NCBI RefSeq assembly: GCF_006874705.1
Contig: NZ_CP035382.1
Location: 4,092,001-4,156,000 of the forward strand
From: Leclercia adecarboxylata
Lineage (GTDB): Bacteria; Pseudomonadota; Gammaproteobacteria; Enterobacterales; Enterobacteriaceae
Length of the DNA stretch: 64,000 bases
Direction of reading: 5' to 3'
Under the pieces are notes generated by a model that saw nothing but the letters and a program-made list of their open reading frames with translations, was not told the DNA's origin and did no database searches. This document shows, piece after piece, positions 44,961 to 54,603 of this stretch. The stretch's first letter is position 1. Each line of letters begins with the position of its first letter. A program made the translations under genes and the position numbers.

Positions 44961-45782
44961 TTATTTCCCCAGCTTCGACAGCATCTCCGGGTGCATGAAT
45001 TTATGGATCACCAGCATAAAGATGACTGAAGGCACCAGCAGGATCAGCGCCGTAATGGATGACATCTGATAGTTACCCGACATGCTGGCGGTATAGAGCA
45101 GTATCGGCAGCGTGTTGATCTCCGGCGCGCCGACAAAGAAGGTAGCGGTAAACTCATCCAGCGACTCCAGAAACACAAAGATGCTGGCGGCAATCAGCCC
45201 GGGCGCTGCCTGCGGCAGGATGATATGGAAAAAGGTGTAGACCGGCCCGGCCCCGAGATTGCGTGACGCCCGCGCCAGCAGCGGATCGAGCGCCGAGAAC
45301 GCCGCTACACTGATCCAGATGGAGTACATCAGCCCATGCACGCTATGCACCAGCACCACCCCGGCGATGGTTCCATTCAATCCCCACTGGTAGAACAGAC
45401 GCGCCACGTTCATATAGACGGTCAGGTTCGGGAAGGCCTGCGGGATCAGAAACAACAGCATAAAGAAGGCGCGGCACGGCATGGAACGGTGCGAAAGCGC
45501 ATACCCGGCCGGGATCGAAATCAGCAGGCACACCACCACTGACAGCAGGGCAATGAGTACGCTGATGGACAACGAGCCGGAGACGTCGCTGTAGGGGCTG
45601 AATACCTGCCCCCAGTATTTCAGCCCCCATTGATTGGGCAGCGTATGTGGGAAAAACCAGCTCTCCGCCACGGTCCAGATCAGCAGGTTCAACAGCGGGC
45701 CAAACAGCGCCAGCACCAGAAAGGTCAGCAGCAGGGTTTGCAGAATAAAGCTGCCGCGAATTCTATGAAACAGCGCGTTCAT
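44961..45782 (-). CDS. ABC permease (second, spermidine/iron-type importer)
   Basis: 273-aa membrane protein with six segments and the EAA motif (ASRNLGAGPVYTFFHIILPQAAPG). It is the last gene of a four-gene leftward operon. ATG 45782 overlaps the upstream permease stop (ATGA). Resembles the second permease of PotC/PhnV-type systems. Confidence 0.88.
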   Translation of the reverse strand: MNALFHRIRGSFILQTLLLTFLVLALFGPLLNLLIWTVAESWFFPHTLPNQWGLKYWGQVFSPYSDVSGSLSISVLIALLSVVVCLLISIPAGYALSHRSMPCRAFFMLLFLIPQAFPNLTVYMNVARLFYQWGLNGTIAGVVLVHSVHGLMYSIWISVAAFSALDPLLARASRNLGAGPVYTFFHIILPQAAPGLIAASIFVFLESLDEFTATFFVGAPEINTLPILLYTASMSGNYQMSSITALILLVPSVIFMLVIHKFMHPEMLSKLGK

Positions 45783-46609
45783 CAGTGGGTTCCTTTCGCA
45801 TTCAGACTGTGACGGAGATAGAACCAGGACAGCGCGGCGCACATCAGATAAGAGATCACCCCCATCGCGTTCGCCACCGGATAGTCGCCATAAGAGTTAA
45901 CGCGAAACGCCATATCCACGGTCATCATCGTCGGCGTACCGGTGCCGATCATCAGGGGGACGGAGAGCACCGACATCATGGTCACGGTGGACAACACCAT
46001 CGCGATGCCTATGGTCGGCAGCATCTGGGGCAAAATAATGTCGAACAGGATCCGCACCCGGGAGGCACCGAGGTTTTTCGCCGCCAGAATATGGGTTGCG
46101 TCCACCGCCGCCATGGCGCCGCCGATCAGCAGCGTGGTAAACGCCATCTGCTTCCAGACAAAGGTAATAATGATCCCGCTCCAGCCGAGCAGCGAGCTGG
46201 TCTCCATCGGCGTCATCACCCCGAGGGCAACCAGCACATTGTTCATCAGGCCATTCTTCGCCAGGAAGGTGCGCATCATCTGCGCGGCTACGATAAACGG
46301 AATGAACAGCGGCAGGCGGTATAAAAAGGCCAGCGCCTTAACGAGGCGACGACAGGGTGAGAGCACAATTACGGCGGAAATGGTGATGGAGAGCAGCGCC
46401 AGGATCGCCAGCGAGGCCAGGACAATAATCAGGGTAAAAAGAATATCGTTGGAATAGAGGCTGAACACTTTTTCAAAGTGCGCCAGGGTTAAGCCTGTTT
46501 CATGGGTAAAAGCCGACATGAGCGAGTAGCCCAGCGGCCAGAGAAAAAAAATGCCAATCATCAGGGTAGCCGGGGCAACCAGCAGGAGAGCGTTAAGTGC
46601 GTGTCGCAT
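45782..46609 (-). CDS. ABC permease (first, spermidine/iron-type importer)
   Basis: 275-aa permease with six hydrophobic segments and the EAA loop AAKNLGASRVRILFDIILPQMLPT. Paired with the downstream permease gene by a 4-nt overlap and follows the binding-protein gene by about 54 nt. Confidence 0.88.
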   Translation of the reverse strand: MRHALNALLLVAPATLMIGIFFLWPLGYSLMSAFTHETGLTLAHFEKVFSLYSNDILFTLIIVLASLAILALLSITISAVIVLSPCRRLVKALAFLYRLPLFIPFIVAAQMMRTFLAKNGLMNNVLVALGVMTPMETSSLLGWSGIIITFVWKQMAFTTLLIGGAMAAVDATHILAAKNLGASRVRILFDIILPQMLPTIGIAMVLSTVTMMSVLSVPLMIGTGTPTMMTVDMAFRVNSYGDYPVANAMGVISYLMCAALSWFYLRHSLNAKGTH

Positions 46610-46663
46610 GAATAATCACCGCTAAAAGGTGCCCGGCAGAGACCCGCCAGGCACGTCATCTAT

Positions 46664-47809
46664 TCAGTTTGAAACCTGGCTCTCGTAGCCTTCTTTGATA
46701 TCGTCAAAGAACGGTTTGATTGGGAAGCTTTTGCCGTTTTCCGCTAAGGCTTCCGGCGAAATTTCCGCAAACAGCTTCTGCCAGGTGGCATCGTCCAGCG
46801 CCCCTTTCACATATTTGGCGTCGATGCCCGGGTACCAGTTGAACTGCTTAACGATCCCCTCAGCCTGAATCTCCGGGCTGGTCGCCAGCTCGATAAAGGC
46901 CTGGGCCAGTTTTGCCTGCGCGGCTTTGGCCGGTACAACGTAGTACATCGGCTGCCCTGGCATGCCCGGTGCGATTAAAGCCAGCTTGATGGACGGCGGC
47001 AGTTTGCCCTGATCTTTCCAGCTGTAGAACATATCAACCCATACCGGCCCCATGGTAATTTCGCCCCGGCTCAGCATATCCAGGGTTCCGGCATTACCCG
47101 GCGTAAAGGTGATGTTTTTATTGAACTCTTTCAGCTTAGCCCAGGCCGGGCCCCACGCCTTTTCAACCCCTTTATCGTAAGGCAGCGCGGTAAGACGCTC
47201 GGCCGGCGTGCCGTAGGCGTACATCCAGCCCACCACAAAGCTCACGCCCGACATGCCGTTTTTGATGCCGTTATAGCCAAAGGCTTTGGGATTTTTTTCC
47301 GACCACTGCACCAGCTCGTCGTAGGATTTCGGCGGGGTGTTGATCAGGTCGCTGTTGTAAGCAATCGCCGTCTGGCTGAGGAACATAGGCATCACATAGC
47401 CGTCAACGTTGACCCCCAGCGCGTTTCTTGCGTTCTCGGCGGTGGTCATGGTGCCGGTTTTAACCGACTGGCGGTAATTCTCAAGCAGCCCTTTCTCGAC
47501 CAGCTGTCCGCCTGCGGCCTGATGTACGACCGCCACGTCGATATCCCAGGTTTTGGCGCCGCTCTGCTCCTGCGCCGTCAGTTTTTCAATAATCTTGTTC
47601 GATCCGGCATCGCCTGGCCCGGTGCCGACCACCTGCACTTTTACCCCCGGATGGGCGGCTTCAAATTTCGGTCCCAGCCAGGTTTTGACGTAGTCCACCA
47701 TATTCTGGTCACCTGCGGTGGCGACGTTGAGTACCGTTTCGGCATTCGCCCCGTGCAGGCAGCCCAGAGTCAGTGCGACGGTGACAGCCATTTTTGTTTT
47801 TACGGACAT
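46664..47809 (-). CDS. Extracellular solute-binding protein (family 1 type)
   Basis: 381-aa periplasmic binding protein with signal peptide at about 1-24 (HGANA). The pattern LNVATAGDQNMVDYVKTW and later DIDVAVVHQAAGGQLVEKG, MFLSQTAIAYNSDLI, FVVPAKAAQ is shared with polyamine, iron and 2-aminoethylphosphonate binding proteins. Ligand not determinable. ATG 47809 gives the clean signal peptide; the longer frame begins in the preceding ATPase stop. Confidence 0.85.
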   Translation of the reverse strand: MSVKTKMAVTVALTLGCLHGANAETVLNVATAGDQNMVDYVKTWLGPKFEAAHPGVKVQVVGTGPGDAGSNKIIEKLTAQEQSGAKTWDIDVAVVHQAAGGQLVEKGLLENYRQSVKTGTMTTAENARNALGVNVDGYVMPMFLSQTAIAYNSDLINTPPKSYDELVQWSEKNPKAFGYNGIKNGMSGVSFVVGWMYAYGTPAERLTALPYDKGVEKAWGPAWAKLKEFNKNITFTPGNAGTLDMLSRGEITMGPVWVDMFYSWKDQGKLPPSIKLALIAPGMPGQPMYYVVPAKAAQAKLAQAFIELATSPEIQAEGIVKQFNWYPGIDAKYVKGALDDATWQKLFAEISPEALAENGKSFPIKPFFDDIKEGYESQVSN

Positions 47810-47844
47810 GATCGTTCCCCAGAAAAAGTGTGTGTCGGTTGGCA

Positions 47845-48831
47845 TTACAAAGCAGGTTCAAACCTGTGGAGCGCAGCCTCAGGCACATGCAACACGACCG
47901 GCGAACGGTCAGGCCAGCATGTTGCTGAGTCTGCGAGTAAAATCTGCCCGGCGCAGCGCACGCTGTGTCGGTACTGATGACCTAAAAAGGCGCTCTCTTC
48001 GACGGTTCCTTCGAGGGTTAACCCTTCCGGCGTGGGCTCCGGTAGCGCGGCATGCATGGCGATATCGGCGCTGCGGAAATAGAGCGTTCTTCCCTGTCCA
48101 TCGTCAGGTGTGAGGCAGTTATCCGCGCCCATAAAATCCGCCACAAAGGGTGTTGCCGGGCGGTGATAAATCGCCTCGGGGGTGCCGATCTGCTCGATGC
48201 GGCCGTTATTCAGCACCGCGATTCGGTCGGCCATCACCAGCGCTTCCTGTTGATCGTGGGTGACAATCAGCGAGGTAAAACCGAGCCGTTTTTGCAGGGC
48301 TTTAATTTCATGCCGCACGTTGAGGCGCACTTTGGCATCGAGGTTCGACAGAGGCTCGTCGAGCACCAGCACATCCGGCTCAATCGCCAGCGCACGGGCC
48401 AGGGCAACGCGCTGGCGCTGGCCGCCGGAAAGCGCCGTCACTTTTATTTCCGCATAGCCTTCGAGGTTAATAATTTTTAATAACTCGCGTACCCGGCGCT
48501 GTATCTCCTCTTTTTTAACGCGGCGGACCTTTAACCCGTAACCGATATTTTGCGCGACCGTTAAATGCGGCCACAGGGCGTAGCTCTGAAACACCATGGT
48601 GATATTTCTCTGCTCCGGCGAACTGTAGGTAATATCCCGGCCATTAATCGCCACGGAGCCAGAATGGACCGGGAGAAAACCGCATAACGCATTCAATAAC
48701 GTTGTCTTGCCGCAGCCGGAGGGGCCGAGGAGCGCGATCATCTCGCCCTTGCCCACCGCCAGATGGATATCGTGAAGAACAATATTATTCCCGTAGGCAA
48801 CCTTCAGTTTATCTATTTGCAAATAACTCAC
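47845..48831 (-). CDS. ABC ATPase (PotA/FbpC-like)
   Basis: 328-aa importer ATPase. Walker A GPSGCGKTT (about 34-42), signature LSGGQRQRVALARAL and Walker B VLVLDEPLSNLD are all intact, with a C-terminal TOBE-like regulatory region after residue 240. First gene of the leftward operon of ATPase, binding protein and two permeases. Order and family resemble PhnT-S-U-V-type phosphonate or iron transporters; substrate unassigned. Confidence 0.9.
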   Translation of the reverse strand: MSYLQIDKLKVAYGNNIVLHDIHLAVGKGEMIALLGPSGCGKTTLLNALCGFLPVHSGSVAINGRDITYSSPEQRNITMVFQSYALWPHLTVAQNIGYGLKVRRVKKEEIQRRVRELLKIINLEGYAEIKVTALSGGQRQRVALARALAIEPDVLVLDEPLSNLDAKVRLNVRHEIKALQKRLGFTSLIVTHDQQEALVMADRIAVLNNGRIEQIGTPEAIYHRPATPFVADFMGADNCLTPDDGQGRTLYFRSADIAMHAALPEPTPEGLTLEGTVEESAFLGHQYRHSVRCAGQILLADSATCWPDRSPVVLHVPEAALHRFEPAL

Positions 48832-48861
48832 GCACGATCCCTTAATTCTTTTCCGTTACCG

Positions 48862-48877
48862 ATGAACACGTGTTCAT
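48862..48877. promoter_or_regulatory. Perfect 16-bp palindrome, candidate LacI-type operator
   Basis: ATGAACACGTGTTCAT reads the same on both strands and has the central CG typical of LacI-family operators. It lies in the 149-bp region between the ABC operon and the metallo-beta-lactamase/LacI gene pair, the natural place for the regulator encoded at 49736. Confidence 0.65.
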
Positions 48878-48980
48878 TTGTTTGTAAAAAAAACGCAACG
48901 TTCCAGCGGCATTATGTTCGCCTACTCTGTCGTGTATTTGTGACAATTTGATTAAGTCAGCAAAAAATTAATGAGGCGAA

Positions 48981-49739
48981 ATGAAAATAGATATTCTGGG
49001 CTGCGGCAGCGCCTTCTCTCTGCGGCAGAATACCTCGGCAATCCGGGTGATCGACAGCGCCGGTTATCAGCTGCTGATCGATTGCGGCCCCACTATTCCC
49101 CGGGCGTTATGGCAGCGCGGTCTGGATGTTAACGACATTGATGCTCTCTACTTCACCCACATCCACCCGGATCACTGCACCGGGCTGACGGCGCTCCTCA
49201 ACCACTGGAAAAGCTTTCAGCGGACAAAACCGCTCATTATCTGGTCGCAGCCTGCGCATCGCCCGGCCCTGCTGCAGCTGGCAAGCCTGGCGAACTGGCC
49301 GGAAACCGGACTCTGCTTTGCGATCGACTGGCGCGACAGCACCCCAGAGTGGCGCTGGCAGGACTGGATCCTGCGTACCGCCTTCACCCATCATGAGATC
49401 CCGAACCTGGCCCTGCGCATTGAGACGGCCCTCGCCACTCTGTTTTACAGCGGCGATGGCCGTCCAACCCCAGAGAGTATTGCCCTGATGGCCGGGGCAG
49501 ATTTGGCATTCCAGGAGTGCGCCTCGGCGACGCCGCTGCCCGGTGACGCGTCCCATGGGGATTTCCCCGACTGTCTGGCGCTCTTTTCCCGCCTCAAACT
49601 GCCGGCGCTGGGGCTCTATCATTGCAACGACAGCGCCAGGCCGACCCTGGTGGAGGCCTGCGAGCCCTACCCCGGCCTGTTCGTCAGTGAAGATGGCATG
49701 ACCTTCGAGCTGCCCCATCGCCGGGAGGAAACCCCGTGA
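48981..49739 (+). CDS. Metallo-beta-lactamase-fold hydrolase (PhnP/RNase Z-like)
   Basis: 252-aa protein with the metal signature HIHPDHC (H-x-H-x-D-H, residues about 60-66), followed by later ligands in FTHHEI, SGDGRP and LYHCND. The opening ILGCGSAFSLRQNTSA matches the PhnP/tRNase Z group, which cleave phosphodiesters. Adjacent to a LacI regulator whose GTG start overlaps its stop. With the divergent transporter it may process an imported phosphodiester or phosphonate-like compound; this is inference. Confidence 0.8.
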   Translation: MKIDILGCGSAFSLRQNTSAIRVIDSAGYQLLIDCGPTIPRALWQRGLDVNDIDALYFTHIHPDHCTGLTALLNHWKSFQRTKPLIIWSQPAHRPALLQLASLANWPETGLCFAIDWRDSTPEWRWQDWILRTAFTHHEIPNLALRIETALATLFYSGDGRPTPESIALMAGADLAFQECASATPLPGDASHGDFPDCLALFSRLKLPALGLYHCNDSARPTLVEACEPYPGLFVSEDGMTFELPHRREETP

Positions 49740-50764
49740 GTAGCAGCCTTCGCAAGCAGGCGGTGACCGCCGAGGACGTGGCCAGACGGGCGGGCGTGTC
49801 CCGGGCCGTCGTCTCCCGCGCCCTGAGCAGCAACGGCAGCATCTCCCCTGCGACCCGGGAAAAGGTGTTACGGGCCGCTCAGGAACTGGGCTATCAGGTG
49901 AATTTTCTCGCTCAGGGACTGAACCGCCAGCGCAGCCAGCTGATTGGGGTGATCGTCGCCCGGATTGGCGATCCGTTTCGCAGCAGTCTGCTTGAGGGGT
50001 TACTGCACGAGATCCAGCGGCGTGGCTATCAGGCGCTGGTCAGCGAGATCACCGGCGAGGACGATCTGGTCAATACCCTACGACGCTTCACTCAGTTTCG
50101 CGTCTCCGGAGTCATCGTCACCTCCGGCAAACCGCCGGAGGCCATCGTTAACGAATGCGTCAGCCAGCAGATCCCGGTGGTCGGCATCAATCGTCATCCC
50201 GATATCCCGCTGGTGGATTTTATCTGCTCGGATAACCAGCGCGGCGCCCGGCTGGCGGCTGAACAGCTCTGGCGCTCCGGGTGTCGTCGCTTTGGCTGGC
50301 TTAACCATCAGGCCTCCACCTGGGCGGGCAGGATGCGCGGCGAGGCTTTTGTCCAGGCCCTGCAGCAGCTGGGCGTCGACACCGCGCAGCAGGTTACCAG
50401 GCTCGCCGCCGCTGCGGAGGGCTATGAGGGCGGGCTGACGACGGCCCAGGGCTATCAAGGCGAGCTGCCGGAGGGGATTTTCTGCGCCAATGCGCAGCTG
50501 GCCTGCGGTTTTCTCGATGGGATGCGCCAGCGTGGCAAATCTGCCCCGTGCGATTTTCATCTGATTGGCTTCGATAATACCCCGCAAAGCGGTCAGTTAA
50601 GTTATCAGCTGACCACGCTGCATCAGGATGTGGCCGAGATTGCCCGTCGGGCGCTGACGCGGCTGCTGGCACGGGCGCAAAACCCGCTCCAGCCCTCCCA
50701 GGTGGAGTGGGTCAGCGTGGAGCTGGTTTACCGCCAAACCTCGCCCAGGCCCGAAAGCGCTTAG
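49736..50764 (+). CDS. LacI-family transcriptional regulator
   Basis: 342-aa repressor. The helix-turn-helix and hinge are at the N-terminus (TAEDVARRAGVSRAVVSRAL..., hinge around NFLAQGLNRQRS), followed by a periplasmic-binding-type effector domain. GTG start at 49736 overlaps the upstream stop. It probably controls the divergent ABC operon and its own operon through the palindrome at 48862. It converges on smvA, whose stop at 50761 overlaps this one. Confidence 0.88.
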   Translation: MSSSLRKQAVTAEDVARRAGVSRAVVSRALSSNGSISPATREKVLRAAQELGYQVNFLAQGLNRQRSQLIGVIVARIGDPFRSSLLEGLLHEIQRRGYQALVSEITGEDDLVNTLRRFTQFRVSGVIVTSGKPPEAIVNECVSQQIPVVGINRHPDIPLVDFICSDNQRGARLAAEQLWRSGCRRFGWLNHQASTWAGRMRGEAFVQALQQLGVDTAQQVTRLAAAAEGYEGGLTTAQGYQGELPEGIFCANAQLACGFLDGMRQRGKSAPCDFHLIGFDNTPQSGQLSYQLTTLHQDVAEIARRALTRLLARAQNPLQPSQVEWVSVELVYRQTSPRPESA

Positions 50765-52254
50765 CCCGCTTGGCGCGGGACTTTCGCCAGGCTAAACCAC
50801 ACCCCTGTTGCCAGCAGTAGCAGCATCGCCCCTGCGCTGCCGAGCGCCACGCTGTGCGAGGTGATAAACGCGGTTTTCGCCGCCTCGATCACCGATTCGG
50901 CAAGGGTTGGCGTCAGATGCTGGGCGACCTTCACCGCCTCGCCGATGGATGAGGAGGCGTGATCGGCAAGGCTGGCATCCAGCCCCGGCGGCAGTTCGAT
51001 CGATGCCGAGAAGCTGCGGGTCAGGAGCAGACCAAAGATCGCAATCCCCAGCCCGGCCCCCAGCTCATAGGACATGGTTTCAATCGCCCCGGCCGCAGCG
51101 GCCTTCTCTTTTGGCGCGGCGGCCATGATCGCGGAGGTGGAGGCCAGCAGCGCGCTCGCCGCGCTAAAGCCCAGCAGCACCATCAGGCACCAGGCCTGCC
51201 ACTGCTGAGTGCTGAAATCGAGCATCGACAGACCGATAAAGCTGAGCGCGCTCAGGCCCATGCCGCCGGTCGCCACGATCCGCAGCCCCAGACGCCCCAC
51301 CAGCACCCCGGCAATCGGGCCGCTAAAGCCGCTGGCGACCATCACCGGCAGCATAAACATCCCCGCCTCAAACGGGGTAAAGCCGTGGACGAACTGTAAC
51401 TCCTGGGCCATCAGCAGCTCAAAGCCCACCAGGGCAATCATCGCCGTCATCGCCATCACCACGCCGCTGAGAATAATGCGGTGGCCGAACAGGCGAATGT
51501 CAATCATCGGCGTGCGGGCGCGCAGCTGGATGCGGATAAAGATCCACAGCATTACCGTCCCGGTCAGCAGCGTGCCCGCCACCAGCCACGGAGAAATTCC
51601 CCCTTTCAGCGCCGTTTTAGCGCTGTAGACCAGCAGCAAAATCGCCACGATCAGCATCAGGGCATGGGTGATGTTCAGCGGCTGCTCAGGCCGCCCCTCC
51701 TGAGCCGGAACATAACGCGCCGCCAGGGAGACTACCAGCAGCACAATCGGGACGTTGATCAAAAATACCGCTCCCCAGTAGAAGTGCGCCAACAGCATCC
51801 CGCCCACCAGCGGGCCAAAGGCCGCCCCGCCGGACCCCACCGCCGCCCAGACCCCGAGGGCAATATTACGCCGACGCGCATCCGGGAACAGGGTGCGGAT
51901 CCCGGCCAGAGTGGCGGGAATGATCATCGCCGCCCCAATTGCCAGCGAGGCCCGCGCCGCAATCAGCCACCCCGCCGAAGGGGCAAACGCCGCCGCCAGC
52001 GACGAGAGGCCAAACAGGGTGCTGCCCATCATCAGCAGCCGCTTAAAGCCGATGCGATCCCCGAGCGCCCCCATCGGCAGCACCATCCCGGCCATCACCA
52101 GGGAGTAGATATCAATGATCCACAGCAATTCATTGCCGCTGGCGTCCAGGGTCATACTCAGCGTCGGCGCGGCGACGTGGAGCACCGTGGCGTCGATCGC
52201 CACCGGGATATAGACCAGCACAATAATCACTAACGCTAACCACTGACGAAACAT
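50761..52254 (-). CDS. smvA: MFS multidrug exporter SmvA
   Basis: 497-aa, fourteen-segment exporter of the QacA/EmrB group. Motif A appears as GALGDRIGFKR, motif C-like glycine/proline repeats as WAAVGSGGAAFGPLVGG. Salmonella SmvA confers resistance to methyl viologen and, in Klebsiella and others, to cationic biocides such as chlorhexidine. The position beside a TetR gene and narU equals the Salmonella order. ATG 52254 follows GGAAAGTT. Its stop overlaps the convergent lacI-type gene. Confidence 0.92.
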   Translation of the reverse strand: MFRQWLALVIIVLVYIPVAIDATVLHVAAPTLSMTLDASGNELLWIIDIYSLVMAGMVLPMGALGDRIGFKRLLMMGSTLFGLSSLAAAFAPSAGWLIAARASLAIGAAMIIPATLAGIRTLFPDARRRNIALGVWAAVGSGGAAFGPLVGGMLLAHFYWGAVFLINVPIVLLVVSLAARYVPAQEGRPEQPLNITHALMLIVAILLLVYSAKTALKGGISPWLVAGTLLTGTVMLWIFIRIQLRARTPMIDIRLFGHRIILSGVVMAMTAMIALVGFELLMAQELQFVHGFTPFEAGMFMLPVMVASGFSGPIAGVLVGRLGLRIVATGGMGLSALSFIGLSMLDFSTQQWQAWCLMVLLGFSAASALLASTSAIMAAAPKEKAAAAGAIETMSYELGAGLGIAIFGLLLTRSFSASIELPPGLDASLADHASSSIGEAVKVAQHLTPTLAESVIEAAKTAFITSHSVALGSAGAMLLLLATGVWFSLAKVPRQAG

Positions 52255-52276
52255 AACTTTCCTTATCTGACTAAAC

Positions 52277-52327
52277 CTGGACACATGTCCAGATTGCGAT
52301 CCTACGTAAAGTTGAACGCGTGTCCAG
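52277..52327. promoter_or_regulatory. smvA/smvR operators
   Basis: A perfect 16-bp palindrome CTGGACACATGTCCAG (52277-52292) lies just before smvA. A second, imperfect copy TTGAACGCGTGTCCAG (52312-52327) lies nearer smvR. Both share TGTCCAG arms and sit in the divergent promoter region, so they are probable SmvR binding sites. Confidence 0.75.
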
Positions 52328-52369
52328 CTTTTTGTTACACTCGTTGTCCCCCAGTTGAGAGTGAAAATA

Positions 52370-52945
52370 ATGAGCTATCTGAGCAAGGACGAGCGGCGGG
52401 AAGAGATCCTGCAGGCGGCGATGCGCGTGGCGCTGAGCGAAGGCTTTACCGCGATGACCGTAAGACGTATTGCCAGTGAGGCGAAAGTGGCGACCGGTCA
52501 GGTGCATCACCATTTTGCCTCTGCAGGCGAGCTCAAATCGCAGGCCTTTATCCGCCTGATCCGCGCCCTGCTGGATGCCGATGTGGTAGCAGAAAACGCC
52601 ACCTGGCGGGAACGGCTCCACGCCATGCTCGGCAGCGATGACCGCAGTTTTGAACCCTATATTCGCCTGTGGCGGGAAGCCCAGCTGTTAGCCACCCGCG
52701 ATGACGAAATAAAAGGGGCTTATGTGTTAACCATGGAGATGTGGCATCAGGAGACGGTCGCCATAATACGGGCGGGTGAACAAGAGCAGGCCTTCAGGCT
52801 GAAAGACAGGGCTGAAAACGTCGCCTGGCGGCTGATTGGCTTGGTCTGTGGGCTGGACGGGCTGTATGTATTATCCATGCCGCAGATGGACGACGCAGCA
52901 TTTAATCAACACCTTAATACGTTAATTACCCTCGAGCTGGACTAA
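52370..52945 (+). CDS. smvR: TetR-family repressor SmvR
   Basis: 191-aa TetR regulator with N-terminal helix-turn-helix (RREEILQAAMRVALSEGFTAMTVRRIASEA) and a helical effector domain. Divergent from smvA and upstream of narU as in Salmonella and Klebsiella, where loss of SmvR derepresses smvA. ATG 52370 fits the family start. Confidence 0.93.
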   Translation: MSYLSKDERREEILQAAMRVALSEGFTAMTVRRIASEAKVATGQVHHHFASAGELKSQAFIRLIRALLDADVVAENATWRERLHAMLGSDDRSFEPYIRLWREAQLLATRDDEIKGAYVLTMEMWHQETVAIIRAGEQEQAFRLKDRAENVAWRLIGLVCGLDGLYVLSMPQMDDAAFNQHLNTLITLELD

Positions 52946-52984
52946 TCATCAGCCATTCTTAACTGTTACGATTTGTAACACATT

Positions 52985-53030
52985 AAGCGAGCCCACATCT
53001 CCCTTCTAAACTCAGGGGTTCGCTTTTTTA
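52985..53030 (+). terminator. Terminator after smvR
   Basis: AAGCGA and TCGCTT pair with an extended middle (CCC...GGG) and run into six T. It separates smvR from narU. Confidence 0.75.
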
Positions 53031-53143
53031 TCTATCCTTTCAGAAGACTCCCAAAACACATCTAATAATTTCTCATCAAAAACTCAGGCATTTGCCTGAA
53101 TGTATTTCTCTTTCTGCCATTTACGGATATGCAAGAGGGTAAT

Positions 53144-54535
53144 ATGTCACAACAAGCTGAGAAGAATAATCATTATCTGTTGAGTAACTGGAAACCGGAA
53201 AACGCGGCATTTTGGGAAAATAAAGGTAAAAAGATTGCGCGACGAAATTTAGTTATTTCGGTTGCCTGTCTGCTGCTGGCGTTCTGCGTCTGGATGTTAT
53301 TTAGCGCGGTGGCGGTGAACCTGAATAAGGTGGGTTTTAATTTCACCACCGATCAGCTGTTTATGTTAACCGCCCTGCCTTCGCTCTCCGGGGCGATATT
53401 ACGCGTTCCCTACTCCTTTATGGTGCCCATATTTGGCGGCCGCTACTGGACGGTATTAAGCACCGTTATTCTTATTATTCCCTGCGTATGGCTCGGTATT
53501 GCGGTGCAAAACCCGGCTACTCCCTATGCGGTATTTATCACTATTGCCCTGCTGTGCGGTTTTGCCGGCGCCAACTTCGCCTCCAGCATGGGCAACATCA
53601 GCTTTTTCTTCCCCAAAGCCAAACAGGGCAGCGCGCTGGGGATTAACGGCGGGCTAGGCAATCTCGGCGTCAGCGTGATGCAGATGCTGGCTCCGGTGGT
53701 GATCTTCCTGCCGATGTTTACTTTCCTTGGGGTGCACGGCGTGCCGCAGGAGGATGGCTCGACGCTGTTCCTCGCCAACGCCGCCTGGATTTGGGCCCCG
53801 CTGCTTTTGCTTGCCACCCTCGCCGCCTTTTTCGGCATGAACGATATCGCCAGCTCGAAGGCGACCATCGCCAGCCAGCTGCCGGTACTCAAGCGCCTGC
53901 ACCTGTGGCTGCTGAGCCTGCTCTATCTGGCCACCTTCGGGTCGTTTATCGGCTTTTCCGCCGGGTTCGCGATGCTGTCGAAAACCCAGTTCCCGGACGT
54001 CAATATCCTGCATCTGGCCTTCTTTGGCCCGCTGATTGGGGCCCTGGCGCGTTCTGCCGGTGGGGTGATCTCCGATAAGCTTGGCGGGGTGCGCGTCACG
54101 CTGGTGAACTTCATCTTTATGGCCCTGTTCAGCGCCCTGCTGTTCCTCACCCTGCCGGGCTCCGGCTCCGGCAACTTTACCGCCTTCTATCTGGTGTTTA
54201 TGGGGCTGTTTCTCACCGCCGGGCTCGGCAGCGGCTCCACCTTCCAGATGATCGCTGTCATCTTCCGGCAAATCACCGTCTATAGAGTCAAACTGCACGG
54301 CGGCACGGACGAGCAGGCCCAGAAAGAGGCTGTTACCGACACCGCGGCCGCGCTGGGCTTTATCTCGGCCATCGGCGCCGTCGGCGGGTTCTTCATTCCC
54401 AAAGCCTTCGGCACCTCCCTGGCGATGACCGGCTCGCCGGTAGGGGCGATGAAGGTCTTCCTGGTGTTCTACATCGTCTGCGTGTTCGTCACCTGGCTGG
54501 TGTATGGCCGTCGTCAGAAGCACGTCAAATCATAA
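53144..54535 (+). CDS. narU: Nitrate/nitrite transporter NarU
   Basis: 463-aa, twelve-segment MFS nitrate/nitrite exchanger of the NarK/NarU family. Signature blocks GLGNLGVSVMQ and GFISAIGAVGGFFIP are the nitrate motifs, and an Arg in TM2 (ILRVPYSFMVP) is a nitrate-binding residue. It opens the narUZYWV cluster. ATG 53144 gives the E. coli length; five codons further upstream are open. Confidence 0.95.
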   Translation: MSQQAEKNNHYLLSNWKPENAAFWENKGKKIARRNLVISVACLLLAFCVWMLFSAVAVNLNKVGFNFTTDQLFMLTALPSLSGAILRVPYSFMVPIFGGRYWTVLSTVILIIPCVWLGIAVQNPATPYAVFITIALLCGFAGANFASSMGNISFFFPKAKQGSALGINGGLGNLGVSVMQMLAPVVIFLPMFTFLGVHGVPQEDGSTLFLANAAWIWAPLLLLATLAAFFGMNDIASSKATIASQLPVLKRLHLWLLSLLYLATFGSFIGFSAGFAMLSKTQFPDVNILHLAFFGPLIGALARSAGGVISDKLGGVRVTLVNFIFMALFSALLFLTLPGSGSGNFTAFYLVFMGLFLTAGLGSGSTFQMIAVIFRQITVYRVKLHGGTDEQAQKEAVTDTAAALGFISAIGAVGGFFIPKAFGTSLAMTGSPVGAMKVFLVFYIVCVFVTWLVYGRRQKHVKS

Positions 54536-54603
54536 CGAGTCAGTTCAATTTTTTGTGAGCAGTGTAACCACGGGGCGGGAGTCGCCCCGTCAGGAGAAAC
54601 GTC

